From positions 1-64,000 of the forward strand of contig SUVQ01000009.1 in the NCBI GenBank assembly GCA_015061905.1: a DNA stretch of 64,000 nucleotides, read 5' to 3'. The DNA is from Verrucomicrobiota bacterium. GTDB taxonomy: Bacteria; Verrucomicrobiota; Verrucomicrobiia; Opitutales; UBA953. The position numbers and the translations under genes were made by a program. A model generated the notes under the pieces. It worked only from the letters and a program-made list of their open reading frames with translations. It did no database searches and was not told the DNA's origin. Shown piece by piece: positions 51,426 through 59,432 of this stretch (position 1 is its first letter; each line of letters begins with the position of its first letter).

Positions 51426-52787
51426 TTAACGGCGTTTGGTTTGTTTGGACATAAAGTTTGGACCTTCAACTTTGTATTTTCCTTCGATATAAAGGATTTC
51501 CTGAAGTTCCGGCTCGATTGCCGCGAGCTTGAATACCGAGTAGGGCGCGTTCGGATCGGCACGCTCACCTTTCTTTTCGATGCCGAGAATTGCACCGGCA
51601 TAACCGCCGGCACCTTCGCCGAAGGCGATACAGATTTTATACTTTTTTCCTTTTTGAAGCTTCATCCAGCTTCCTTTGAAAAGGTGGTTCTGAATCGTGC
51701 TACCACTTCCGGAGCCTCTGCCGTCGTTCTTGCAGTGGTCTTTCGGTTCCCAATTGGCTCCGGCAGGTTCGCGAACGGCACGCCCGTGACCTTCGCCCGG
51801 CCAGTAGGCGTAGAAAACGGTTTTGCGGTCGATCCCGACGATGATGACGTCGTCGCCCATGCCGACGAAGCGGTATTCTCCGGTTTCCGGCGGAGTGATT
51901 TCGCCTTCGTAGACGACCATCCAGCCCGGGGCGGCGAAAGGCGGTTTCCCGTCTTCTCCGGCGAATGCTGCAGTGGCAGCCGTTGCCTGAATGATGTTTT
52001 TCGTTTTTACGTCTTTGTAAATGTAAACCTGGTTGGCGTTGAGCTTTGTCGGTGCTTCGAAATAACGTTGCCCCAGTTTTCGGACATCGAAGCCGTTGTT
52101 GTCGAGCATGCCGATCGCTTTGTGGAGCTCTTCTTTACGTTTTCCCTTGTCGTTGTTGTTGATCGTGCAGTAGGTAATTTTTCCGTCGCGGGAACGCTTG
52201 AGGTCAAACAAAGTTCCTTTAAGAGTCGGCGTTTTGGAGAAGCTGGTTCCGAATGCGGAGAGGAACGAGCGACCGTTGCCGATGCCGGGACCGATGCCTT
52301 TGCCGATCCCGCCGCCTGCGCCGCCGCCGAGCCCGGAGGAGCCTCCTGCCTTCATGCCGCCCATAGAGCCCATGGAGCTGCTCATCTTCGGCATTTCCGG
52401 AAGAGTGAGCGTAGCACGCGTGCTCTTGGAAGTGATTTTGTTCTGCGTGTTCATGTCGCGCGGTTTCGGGCGCATGCGGTGCTTTTGGCGATTAGCATTT
52501 TCCCCGTTGCTTCCGCCGCCGGCGCCGGAAACGAATTCGGCGGGTTCGGGCGGTTCGGGGCGCACGGTTGCTACGACATAAAAGAGCGCGAAAACGATGA
52601 GTGCCGCGTGAAGGATAACGGAAACGATAAAGCCGTCTCCCCCGAATGATTTCCACGAAAACTTTGTGTGTCGCTTTAGCGGGTCTTCGCCGTTTTCGTC
52701 AACGGCGGGCATATCGTTGTAATAATCCTCTGCCGCGTTGTCCTGCGGCGGGAGCGGATATTCTTCGTTAGGATTTTGGGGTTCCAT
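51426..52787 (-). CDS. Membrane-anchored Gly-rich protein with PA14-like domain
   Basis: A 453-residue protein with a TonB-like plan. A short acidic cytoplasmic N-terminus leads to one membrane helix (about 53-74, FIVSVILHAALIVFALFYVV), then a Pro/Gly-rich periplasmic linker (75-185, with GGSSGLGGGAGGGIGKGIG) and a C-terminal domain of about 250 residues. That domain contains WMVVYEGEITPPETGEYRFVGMGDDVIIVGI, the pattern of PA14-type carbohydrate-binding sandwiches, and SWMKLQKGKKYKICIAFGEG. It stands alone. No TonB C-terminal motif, ExbB or ExbD is seen. Role unknown. Confidence 0.75.
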   Translation of the reverse strand: MEPQNPNEEYPLPPQDNAAEDYYNDMPAVDENGEDPLKRHTKFSWKSFGGDGFIVSVILHAALIVFALFYVVATVRPEPPEPAEFVSGAGGGSNGENANRQKHRMRPKPRDMNTQNKITSKSTRATLTLPEMPKMSSSMGSMGGMKAGGSSGLGGGAGGGIGKGIGPGIGNGRSFLSAFGTSFSKTPTLKGTLFDLKRSRDGKITYCTINNNDKGKRKEELHKAIGMLDNNGFDVRKLGQRYFEAPTKLNANQVYIYKDVKTKNIIQATAATAAFAGEDGKPPFAAPGWMVVYEGEITPPETGEYRFVGMGDDVIIVGIDRKTVFYAYWPGEGHGRAVREPAGANWEPKDHCKNDGRGSGSGSTIQNHLFKGSWMKLQKGKKYKICIAFGEGAGGYAGAILGIEKKGERADPNAPYSVFKLAAIEPELQEILYIEGKYKVEGPNFMSKQTKRR

Positions 52788-52902
52788 AGCTATTTAAAGG
52801 TGAAAGAAAAACGGGGAAAACGTCCGAACGGACAAAAATATTATTATTTAGCTTACGCCTTGAAACTCAACTCTTTTTTGAGACGGAGAAAAGAAATCCG
52901 GG

Positions 52903-53907
52903 CTAATTTTTCCGTTTGGCGTAACGATTTGCGAGAATCGTGCACACGAGAAGCTGGAGTTGATGGTAAAACATAACGGGAAGGACGATGAGCCCGATTT
53001 GCGGCGAGCTTCCGAAAATCAGTTTCGCCATGGGAACGCCGCCCGCGAGCGTTTTTTTGGAGCCGCAAAAAACGGCGGTAATTTCGTCGGTTTTTTTGAA
53101 ATGCAGAAGCCTTGCGACAAAGGTCGTTCCCGCGAGCGCGACCGTCAGCAGAATCGCCGCGCCGACGAAAGTTTCGAGCAAGAGACTGATTCCGTATTTC
53201 GTCCAAAGCCCGTTGTAAACCGAGTCTGCGAATGACGAAAAAACAAGCAGCAAAATGACGATTTTGTCGAAAATATTAATGTAATTTTTGTAGGGGAGAA
53301 TGATTTTGTAGAAAAAGGGATTGAGAATTTGCCCGAGCAGAAACGGCAGGAAAAGTAAGATGAAAAGGTTGGTAACGGTTTCTCCGAGGGGAAGCGCGTT
53401 CCCGCCCGTCGAGGCGAAAATGCTCACAATCAGCGGCGTGAGAAAAATCCCCAAAATGCTCGAAAGCGAAGCGTTAAAAATCGCGGCGGGAACGTTCCCG
53501 CGTGCGACCGCCGTCATGGCAACCGACGAAGAAATGGTCGAGGGAATTGCTCCGAGGAAATAAAATCCGAGTGCCAAATCGCTATGGATAATCGGCTTTG
53601 CGACTGCGCAAAAAAGAAACGCGAGAATCGGGAAAACGACAAAAGTCATTACCTGAACGCAAAGGTGGATTTTCCACGACAAAATGCCGTCGCGGAGATT
53701 TTTTCGCGAAATTCCCAGTCCGTGGAAAAAGAAAACGAGTGCGATTCCGAGGTCGGAAAGTTTTTCCGCGTGAATGGTGCCGCCGCTACGCCCGATGTTC
53801 GGGAAAAGCGTGGCGAGCACGACACAGGAAACCATGCCGATGAGAAACCAGTCTTTGAAAATATTCGGGATCGGGAATTTTTTTGTCCGGGCGGCGGGAA
53901 CGTTCAT
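52903..53907 (-). CDS. Bile acid:sodium symporter family protein (YfeH-like)
   Basis: A 334-residue membrane protein with about ten helices. Family marks are LSDLGIALVFFFHGLGIS, GAIPSTISSSVAMTAVARGN and a C-terminal CGSKKTLAGGVPMAKLIFG, typical of the SBF-like (PF13593) group. The bile-acid name is inherited; the real substrate is unknown. Inside, two DUS-like words meet head to head at about 53487-53502, making the perfect palindrome GCGGGAACGTTCCCGC. A gap of about 115 bases separates it from the PA14-like gene upstream. Confidence 0.88.
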   Translation of the reverse strand: MNVPAARTKKFPIPNIFKDWFLIGMVSCVVLATLFPNIGRSGGTIHAEKLSDLGIALVFFFHGLGISRKNLRDGILSWKIHLCVQVMTFVVFPILAFLFCAVAKPIIHSDLALGFYFLGAIPSTISSSVAMTAVARGNVPAAIFNASLSSILGIFLTPLIVSIFASTGGNALPLGETVTNLFILLFLPFLLGQILNPFFYKIILPYKNYINIFDKIVILLLVFSSFADSVYNGLWTKYGISLLLETFVGAAILLTVALAGTTFVARLLHFKKTDEITAVFCGSKKTLAGGVPMAKLIFGSSPQIGLIVLPVMFYHQLQLLVCTILANRYAKRKN

Positions 53908-54017
53908 TTTTAGAGGAAATTACGGCTAAAAGTATCAAATCGTTAATTTTTGTATCCTTTGCGCAGAAAAAAAACGCGAGCGGTTTAAGAAAACGGTGCG
54001 GCGGGACGGAAAGACCG

Positions 54018-55400
54018 TTATTTTGCGTTCCCGCGCAGGCGTTCCCGCAAATCATTCCAATGCGCGAGACGCTCGGCGATGGCGGCTTCCGCTCCGTTGG
54101 TTTTCGGGTTGTAGAGTTTCAGCGGCGTTTCCAAATATGTTTGCCCGGAAATGCCTTCGGGGAACTCGTGAGAATACAAATACGTTTTTCCGTGTCCGAG
54201 GGATTTATTTAATTTCGTGTGCGCGTCGCGCAAATGCACGGGCACTTTTTGCCGCGGCAAATCGCGAACCGCCGCTTTGGCGGCAAAAAGCGCTTCCGTT
54301 GCCGAATTGCTTTTCGGGCAAGTCGCAAGAAAAATAACCGTGTGCGCAAGGTTGAGCGCGCACTCGGGAAGCCCCACGAAATCACAGGCTTGCTGGCAGG
54401 CGACGGCGACGCCGATTGCGCGGGAGTCCGCCAAGCCGATATCTTCGCTCGCCAAAATCACGAGCCGCCGAGCGATAAAGCGCGGATCTTCGCCGCCTTC
54501 GAGCATGACGGCGAGCCAGTAAAGCGCGGCGTCGGGATCGCAACCGCGCACGGATTTGATAAATGCGGAAATCGTGTCGTAGTGCTCGTCTTCGCCGCGG
54601 TCGTAGCGGATTTGGCGTTCCCGCGCGAAGGCTTCGAGGTCTTTTTCCTCGATAGCGGTTTTCGGCGGGCGCGAGAGAGCCAGCGTTTCCAAAGTGTTCA
54701 GCGCGCGGCGCATGTCGCCTTCGCACATTTGCGCAACGGAGCGGAGGATTTTTTCGTCGGCGGAAATTTCGAGCAAGCCGAGCCCGCGCTCCTTGTCCGA
54801 AAGCGCGCGGGCGAGCGCGGAAACGACGTGCTTTTCCTCAACCGGTTCCAAGCGGAAAAGGTGAGAGCGCGACAGTAGCGGCGGAATGACGTAAAAGCCC
54901 GGATTATGCGTCGTGCAACCGATGAGGCGGACGTTCCCGGCTTCGACATCGGGCAAAAGCAAATCCTGTTGCGCCTTGTTGAAACGGTGAATTTCGTCGA
55001 TGAGCAAAAGCGTGCGGCGTTGCGGGAACGCGCGCGCGATTCGCAAAATTTCGCGCAGTTCCCCGGTGTTTGAAAGCACGGCGTTGACGTGTTCGCAACG
55101 GCAATGCGTGACGGCGGCGATGGCTTCCGCGAGCGTGGTTTTTCCGCAACCGGGCGGACCGTAAAAAAGCAGGCTCCCGAAGTTGTCCGTTTCGATGAGG
55201 CGGGGCAAAAGTGCGCCTTTGCCGAGAATTTTTTCATGACCGAGAATTTCGCTCAAATCGCGCGGACGCATGCGCGCGGCGAGCGGGCGACGAAAGCCCG
55301 CCTGCGTTCCCGTGTCGCGGGAGCTCGCCGTTGCTTCCTTGCTTTCGGAGAAATCGCCGGCGTTCCCGCCGAAAAGTGAATCTTCAAAATCTTCTGCCAT
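54018..55400 (-). CDS. rarA: Replication-associated recombination protein A (AAA ATPase)
   Basis: A 460-residue clamp-loader-like ATPase of the RarA/MgsA/WRNIP1 family. The N-terminal LAARMRPRDLSEILGHEKIL leads to Walker A GPPGCGKTT at 81-89, Walker B LLIDEIHRFNKAQQD, and sensor 1 IGCTTHNPGFYV. The C-terminal tetramerisation part contains GCDPDAALYWLAVMLEGGEDPRFIARRLV and the end YPHEF-like SHEFPEGISGQTYL segment. It acts at stalled replication forks. Seven DUS-like words occur in it. Confidence 0.95.
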   Translation of the reverse strand: MAEDFEDSLFGGNAGDFSESKEATASSRDTGTQAGFRRPLAARMRPRDLSEILGHEKILGKGALLPRLIETDNFGSLLFYGPPGCGKTTLAEAIAAVTHCRCEHVNAVLSNTGELREILRIARAFPQRRTLLLIDEIHRFNKAQQDLLLPDVEAGNVRLIGCTTHNPGFYVIPPLLSRSHLFRLEPVEEKHVVSALARALSDKERGLGLLEISADEKILRSVAQMCEGDMRRALNTLETLALSRPPKTAIEEKDLEAFARERQIRYDRGEDEHYDTISAFIKSVRGCDPDAALYWLAVMLEGGEDPRFIARRLVILASEDIGLADSRAIGVAVACQQACDFVGLPECALNLAHTVIFLATCPKSNSATEALFAAKAAVRDLPRQKVPVHLRDAHTKLNKSLGHGKTYLYSHEFPEGISGQTYLETPLKLYNPKTNGAEAAIAERLAHWNDLRERLRGNAK

Positions 55401-55532
55401 GAATCGCCCAAAACGCTACGACTTCCCGCGTTCCCGCGCAAATTGAAAGTTTCCCGCGTAAATTGAAATTTGCCCGGCGGTGCAAACTGTGATTTTCTAA
55501 AAAAACTCGCATTCAGATTCTTTTGTTTTTTT

Positions 55533-57104
55533 ATGAAAAAAGTTCTTATTCCGACCAAACTTGACGGCGTCGCCTCCAAAATGCTTGCGGCGCAAGGTTA
55601 TGAAGTGGTTCAAAACTCGGAAACTCCGCTTTCGGAGCTCGTCGCGACGCACCCGGATACGCAGATTCTCATCGTTCGTAGCGAAAAGGTTACGCCGGAA
55701 ATTATCGACGCGTTGCCGAAGTTGCGCATCGTCGTGCGCGCCGGCGCCGGTTTTGACAACATTGACATCGTTTATGCGCGCAAGAAAAGTATCGACGTTA
55801 TGAATACGCCGGGCGCGAACGCCAACGGCGTTGCCGAAGAAGTGGTGGCGATGATTTTGGCGACGTTTCGCCACATCGTTCCCGCAGACGTTTCCACGCG
55901 CGCGGGGCGTTGGGAAAAGAAAAAATACATGGGGCGAGAACTCACGAAAAAGACCGTCGGGATTGTCGGGCTCGGCAACATCGGACGCCTTCTCGCGAAG
56001 CGGCTTCAGGGGTTTGAGCCGACGCTTCTCGGCTACGACCACTTTCTCGCAAAGCAACGCGCGATCAATATCGGCGTGCGTCCGGTTTCGCTGGAGCAGA
56101 TTTTTGAAGAAGCCGATGTGATTTCTCTTCACGTTCCCGGCGGTGCCTCCACGCAAAAAATGATTTCGACGGATTTGCTTTCCCGCATGAAAGACGGCGC
56201 GCTTCTGATCAATTGCTCGCGCTACGGCGTTGTGGACGAGGAAGCATTGGCGGAGCTGAAGGCTTCCGGCAAAAAAATTCTCTACGCGACGGACGTTCAT
56301 CCGAAAGACGCGGAAGGCGAAAAACCCTCGGCGGGTGTCGCCGATCTGATTCTTCCTCATTTGGGCGCAAATACGAAAGAAGCGAATTTTAACGCGGCAA
56401 AGCGTGCCGCGGAAGAAACGATCGCGTATTTTGAAAACGGAGATACTTCCTGCGTCGTCAACGCGGAAACGCCGCAGGGATTGCACCCGATGCAATTGCG
56501 CTTGGCGCGTATGCTGGCGACGCTCGCGCGCCTCGTCAGCGGCAACCGCCCGGTTCGCAAAGCAAACTGCACGTTCTCGGGAAGTCTTCGCGAGTTTCGC
56601 AAATGGTTTACACCGAAAATCCAGGAAGGCTTGCTTCCGGAATCCGAGAAAAACCTGCCGCCGCCGGCAGCGGAGCTTTCTTTGCGCGAACACGGAATCG
56701 ATTACAAGGCGTGCGAGCCGCTCAGCGGGAACGTCGAGGAAGATTCCATTACGCTTGAGATTTTCACCGAAAGTAGCGGACGCTACCACACCGTTTCCGT
56801 GCACGGAATCGTGGCGGAGGACGTGCCGATAATTTCCCGCGTGGACGGATTCCGGAGCCTCTATTTCGACCTGCGCGGACACCTGCTTTTCGTGCGTTAT
56901 ACGGACCGCCCGGGCGTGCTCGCCCGCATCGCCAGCGTGCTCGGCGACGCGGAAATTAATATCGAAAACATTTCCGCGCCGATTGACCACGATGTCGGGG
57001 AAACGCTCGCCGTTATTAAAACCAACAAGCCCGTAACCTCGGCTCAGGTTTCCGCGATTACGACGCTTATCAAGGCACTTGATGTTTTCGCGGTTACGTT
57101 TTAA
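55533..57104 (+). CDS. serA: D-3-phosphoglycerate dehydrogenase
   Basis: A 523-residue SerA, which starts serine synthesis by oxidising 3-phosphoglycerate. Rossmann motif VGIVGLGNIG at 143-151; catalytic region VRAGAGFDNID and LILPHLGANTKEAN with the active His. An intervening domain follows, then a C-terminal ACT domain (RYTDRPGVLARIASVLGDAEINIENIS), the serine-binding regulatory module. The length matches the long type 1 enzymes. I start at the ATG giving MKKVLIPTKLDG. A DUS-pair terminator follows it. Confidence 0.93.
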   Translation: MKKVLIPTKLDGVASKMLAAQGYEVVQNSETPLSELVATHPDTQILIVRSEKVTPEIIDALPKLRIVVRAGAGFDNIDIVYARKKSIDVMNTPGANANGVAEEVVAMILATFRHIVPADVSTRAGRWEKKKYMGRELTKKTVGIVGLGNIGRLLAKRLQGFEPTLLGYDHFLAKQRAINIGVRPVSLEQIFEEADVISLHVPGGASTQKMISTDLLSRMKDGALLINCSRYGVVDEEALAELKASGKKILYATDVHPKDAEGEKPSAGVADLILPHLGANTKEANFNAAKRAAEETIAYFENGDTSCVVNAETPQGLHPMQLRLARMLATLARLVSGNRPVRKANCTFSGSLREFRKWFTPKIQEGLLPESEKNLPPPAAELSLREHGIDYKACEPLSGNVEEDSITLEIFTESSGRYHTVSVHGIVAEDVPIISRVDGFRSLYFDLRGHLLFVRYTDRPGVLARIASVLGDAEINIENISAPIDHDVGETLAVIKTNKPVTSAQVSAITTLIKALDVFAVTF

Positions 57105-57123
57105 CCCAGCGCTCCCGTAACCG

Positions 57124-57169
57124 AAACGCGTTCCCGCACGGCAAAAGCCGATCTTGCGGGAACGCGTTT
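57124..57169 (+). terminator. Terminator made of an inverted DUS-like pair
   Basis: AAACGCGTTCCCGC pairs with GCGGGAACGCGTTT, with an inner stem CGGC/GCCG. The inner loop CACGGCAAAAGCCG is identical to that at 39317-39361. A T-run follows. Confidence 0.9.
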
Positions 57170-57344
57170 TTTTTGTATGTCGTCGCGGCTTTTCGCGAAA
57201 CTTTTTTGAATTTAAACTGAAATAGTATTGCTTAGTTTTCAAGCCAAAGCGGAAGCTCGGATTCGTATTGTTGATTTTCTTCTCTCTTTCCTGCAAACGA
57301 AAACGATTTTTTTTGAAAAAGTCTACTTTTTAGGTGTTGTTTGT

Positions 57345-57373
57345 TGACGGTTGGTTATAAACATTTTAATACA
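57345..57373 (+). promoter_or_regulatory. Possible promoter for the 57432 gene
   Basis: TTGACG, 17-base spacer, then TAATAC (3 of 6). It lies about 60 bases before the start. Confidence 0.35.
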
Positions 57374-57431
57374 AATATTCGAGTCTTGTGGCTCTTCTAA
57401 ATTTAAACAAAGCACAGAAAGGATTATACTA

Positions 57432-58289
57432 ATGGAAACACCACAACCCATGCTAACTCAAACCGGTTCGTTTTCAGAGGACGGAACGAGTGGGCGTATC
57501 ACAACGACACTCAAGTTCTCCGGGGGAACAAAGACTGGTCCGGGATTTACAAGTGACTACACAATAACTGTTCCCGCAGGAAATATTTATGAGATATTTG
57601 TTTCGGCAGATGATTATGCAATTGTTTCCGGGGCGGGAATTTCGGCAAGTTCACACTGGGATGCTTCAAAAAAAAGCATTGTTTCCGGATTTTCAAAATC
57701 TACATGCAAATCACTTGAGAACATACACCAAAAAGAAACTTTTACGATCAATTATAGAAACGCTGGCGGTCCGTATGTTTTGACCGTAGAGATTACATCA
57801 ACGAGAGAAGTCCACACGCCTTGTGAGTGTACCCAATCTTCGAATTGGGTTCAAAACGGCGATGTTCAAGTTGTTTCAATGACACCTGTCGACGTTCATA
57901 TAGAGCACTTAGATGGAGGAAGTGGTGGGGACTTTATACCCTACGGAATAATTACATGGGAAATAACGGGAAAAGTTACCTGTATTTGCCGTAATTCGAC
58001 GAGAGAAGTCTTCGTGAAAAAGAATGTCCAAAGAAAAAAAACGGCAAATATTAATACCGTAAAGCTCGTGGGTGCTCTTCCTCCTGGGGCGACAACGATT
58101 CCTCAGCTACTATCAAGTATTTTTGCAGAAGCAATCTTATGGAAACTGAATGAAAAATTTATAAATCATTATATCCCGCATGAAGGAAAAGCTGCTTTCG
58201 AGAATTTTTTAAATAGATTAAATACTCCACCAAGAATTGATTCCGGATTTTGGACAGGAGATTTGTGTAATGAAACTCAAAACAAGTAA
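57432..58289 (+). CDS. Hypothetical protein, AT-rich gene
   Basis: A 285-residue protein I cannot assign. I start at METPQPMLTQTGSF, 8 bases after AAAGGA. There is no signal peptide or membrane segment. The first 200 residues are beta-rich (TITVPAGNIYEIFVSADDY, PYVLTVEITSTREV), with two CxC pairs (CECTQ and CICRN); the last 80 residues are helical. It contains no DUS-like word and is AT-rich against its neighbours, so recent acquisition is possible. Its 3' end overlaps the next gene by 20 bases, indicating an operon. Confidence 0.65.
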   Translation: METPQPMLTQTGSFSEDGTSGRITTTLKFSGGTKTGPGFTSDYTITVPAGNIYEIFVSADDYAIVSGAGISASSHWDASKKSIVSGFSKSTCKSLENIHQKETFTINYRNAGGPYVLTVEITSTREVHTPCECTQSSNWVQNGDVQVVSMTPVDVHIEHLDGGSGGDFIPYGIITWEITGKVTCICRNSTREVFVKKNVQRKKTANINTVKLVGALPPGATTIPQLLSSIFAEAILWKLNEKFINHYIPHEGKAAFENFLNRLNTPPRIDSGFWTGDLCNETQNK

Positions 58290-59070
58290 TCGATATTTTT
58301 TAGGTGCGGCGGCAATTTTCGGACTAGGACTGCTCGCGGGAACGTTCCTGTCGCCTGTAAAACGAAACACCGCAAGGGAACATTACGACGAAAGGACGCT
58401 TCGGGATCTGTATTATCACGTTTGGGAATCCGGCACCGGAGAACTTCGCTTTTATGCGAATGTTTTGTGGGGCAATCTCGGACGCCGGGCAACCATTAGG
58501 CAACTCGAGTTTTTTATCGCTATGTGGATATACTACGGCACGAGAGCCTCGGACGAGCGATTTCAGAACATTCTCGAAAAGAATGCCGACATCGTTTTCC
58601 GCTATATGGAGAATCGGGAACGTCGCGATTGGTTTTTTTCGACCTTTGATTTAAGCGAAAAACAAAAAACGCTCATCAACGACGCTTGCGTTCTCGGCGA
58701 ATCCAGAGAAAAATCACCATTTGAAGAGAACGAAAATTTCCGCGTCCAAACACGTTCCTCCTACAAAGAAGACGGACTTTCACGGTTTAGTTTCAAAAAA
58801 AATGTCGTCGAAGAAAACAACAAATTTCGTTCATACGGTGATGATGTTTCCGAAACGGAAATTGAGTACTCCACATATTACCAATACGAAGCTAAGGGGA
58901 AAACGAAATGCCGGGAGGACGGAACTTACGAGCTTCTTTACCTGATCCCGGAAAATCGCCTTATTGTTTGCCCAATGGACAAGTGCGGATTTTTGCGCGA
59001 CGAAATTTATATTGTCCCGTTTGCCTGCTTATTCATCGACGGAGACGGAACTTGGTCATTTGAAAAATAA
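58270..59070 (+). CDS. Hypothetical membrane-anchored protein
   Basis: A 266-residue protein starting MKLKTSNRYFLGAAAIFGLG after GGAG. One N-terminal membrane helix spans about residues 9-27, with FGLGLLAGTFLSP. The rest is soluble: a helical part (RTLRDLYYHVWESGTGELRFYANVLWGNLG) then a polar, charged part ending in a beta region with CPMDKCGFLRDEIYIVPF. It overlaps the upstream gene by 20 bases, so the pair is co-translated. I recognise no family. Two DUS-like words lie in it (58339 and 58617). Confidence 0.65.
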   Translation: MKLKTSNRYFLGAAAIFGLGLLAGTFLSPVKRNTAREHYDERTLRDLYYHVWESGTGELRFYANVLWGNLGRRATIRQLEFFIAMWIYYGTRASDERFQNILEKNADIVFRYMENRERRDWFFSTFDLSEKQKTLINDACVLGESREKSPFEENENFRVQTRSSYKEDGLSRFSFKKNVVEENNKFRSYGDDVSETEIEYSTYYQYEAKGKTKCREDGTYELLYLIPENRLIVCPMDKCGFLRDEIYIVPFACLFIDGDGTWSFEK

Positions 59071-59432
59071 TTACTCCGCCGAAAAGCCGATGCGTGGGCA
59101 GGTTCCATTTTGATCGGGAACGCCTCGCGACGAAAATTTATTTTCTCACAGATGCTTTGTGCGTTGAACAAGACAGGTAAACGAGGAGTGGAGACATGAC
59201 ACGTTTTTTTTCGCGCAAAGTCGCGAAGACGCAAAGTTTTATCTGTGTTTTTGTGTCTCCGTGAGAGTTGCTTAAAAGCTTTGAGCTTTAGCGGCTTTGT
59301 GCGATTCGTGTTCGTTCGCGGTTCCTTTGTTGGCGCATTGCGCCAAAGTTCCGTTCGGTTCTTCGTTTTCTTAAAAAAGTTTTGCGGGAACGCGCGGGAA
59401 ATTTTCTAATGAAGGTTCACGATTTTTAATCC
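59071..59432. other. 362-base intergenic stretch with a CGCAAAG-type hairpin
   Basis: It contains a third copy of the CGCAAAG hairpin family (59210-59262), two DUS-like words (59116, 59386) and AT-rich low-complexity sequence similar to 48880-48935. No gene is seen. Confidence 0.6.
59210..59262. repeat. Intergenic hairpin, third copy of the CGCAAAG type
   Basis: CGCGCAAAGTCGCGAAGACG is followed by GTGTTTTTGTGTCTCCGTGAG, a weakly mirrored arm. It is more diverged than the other two copies. Confidence 0.55.
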
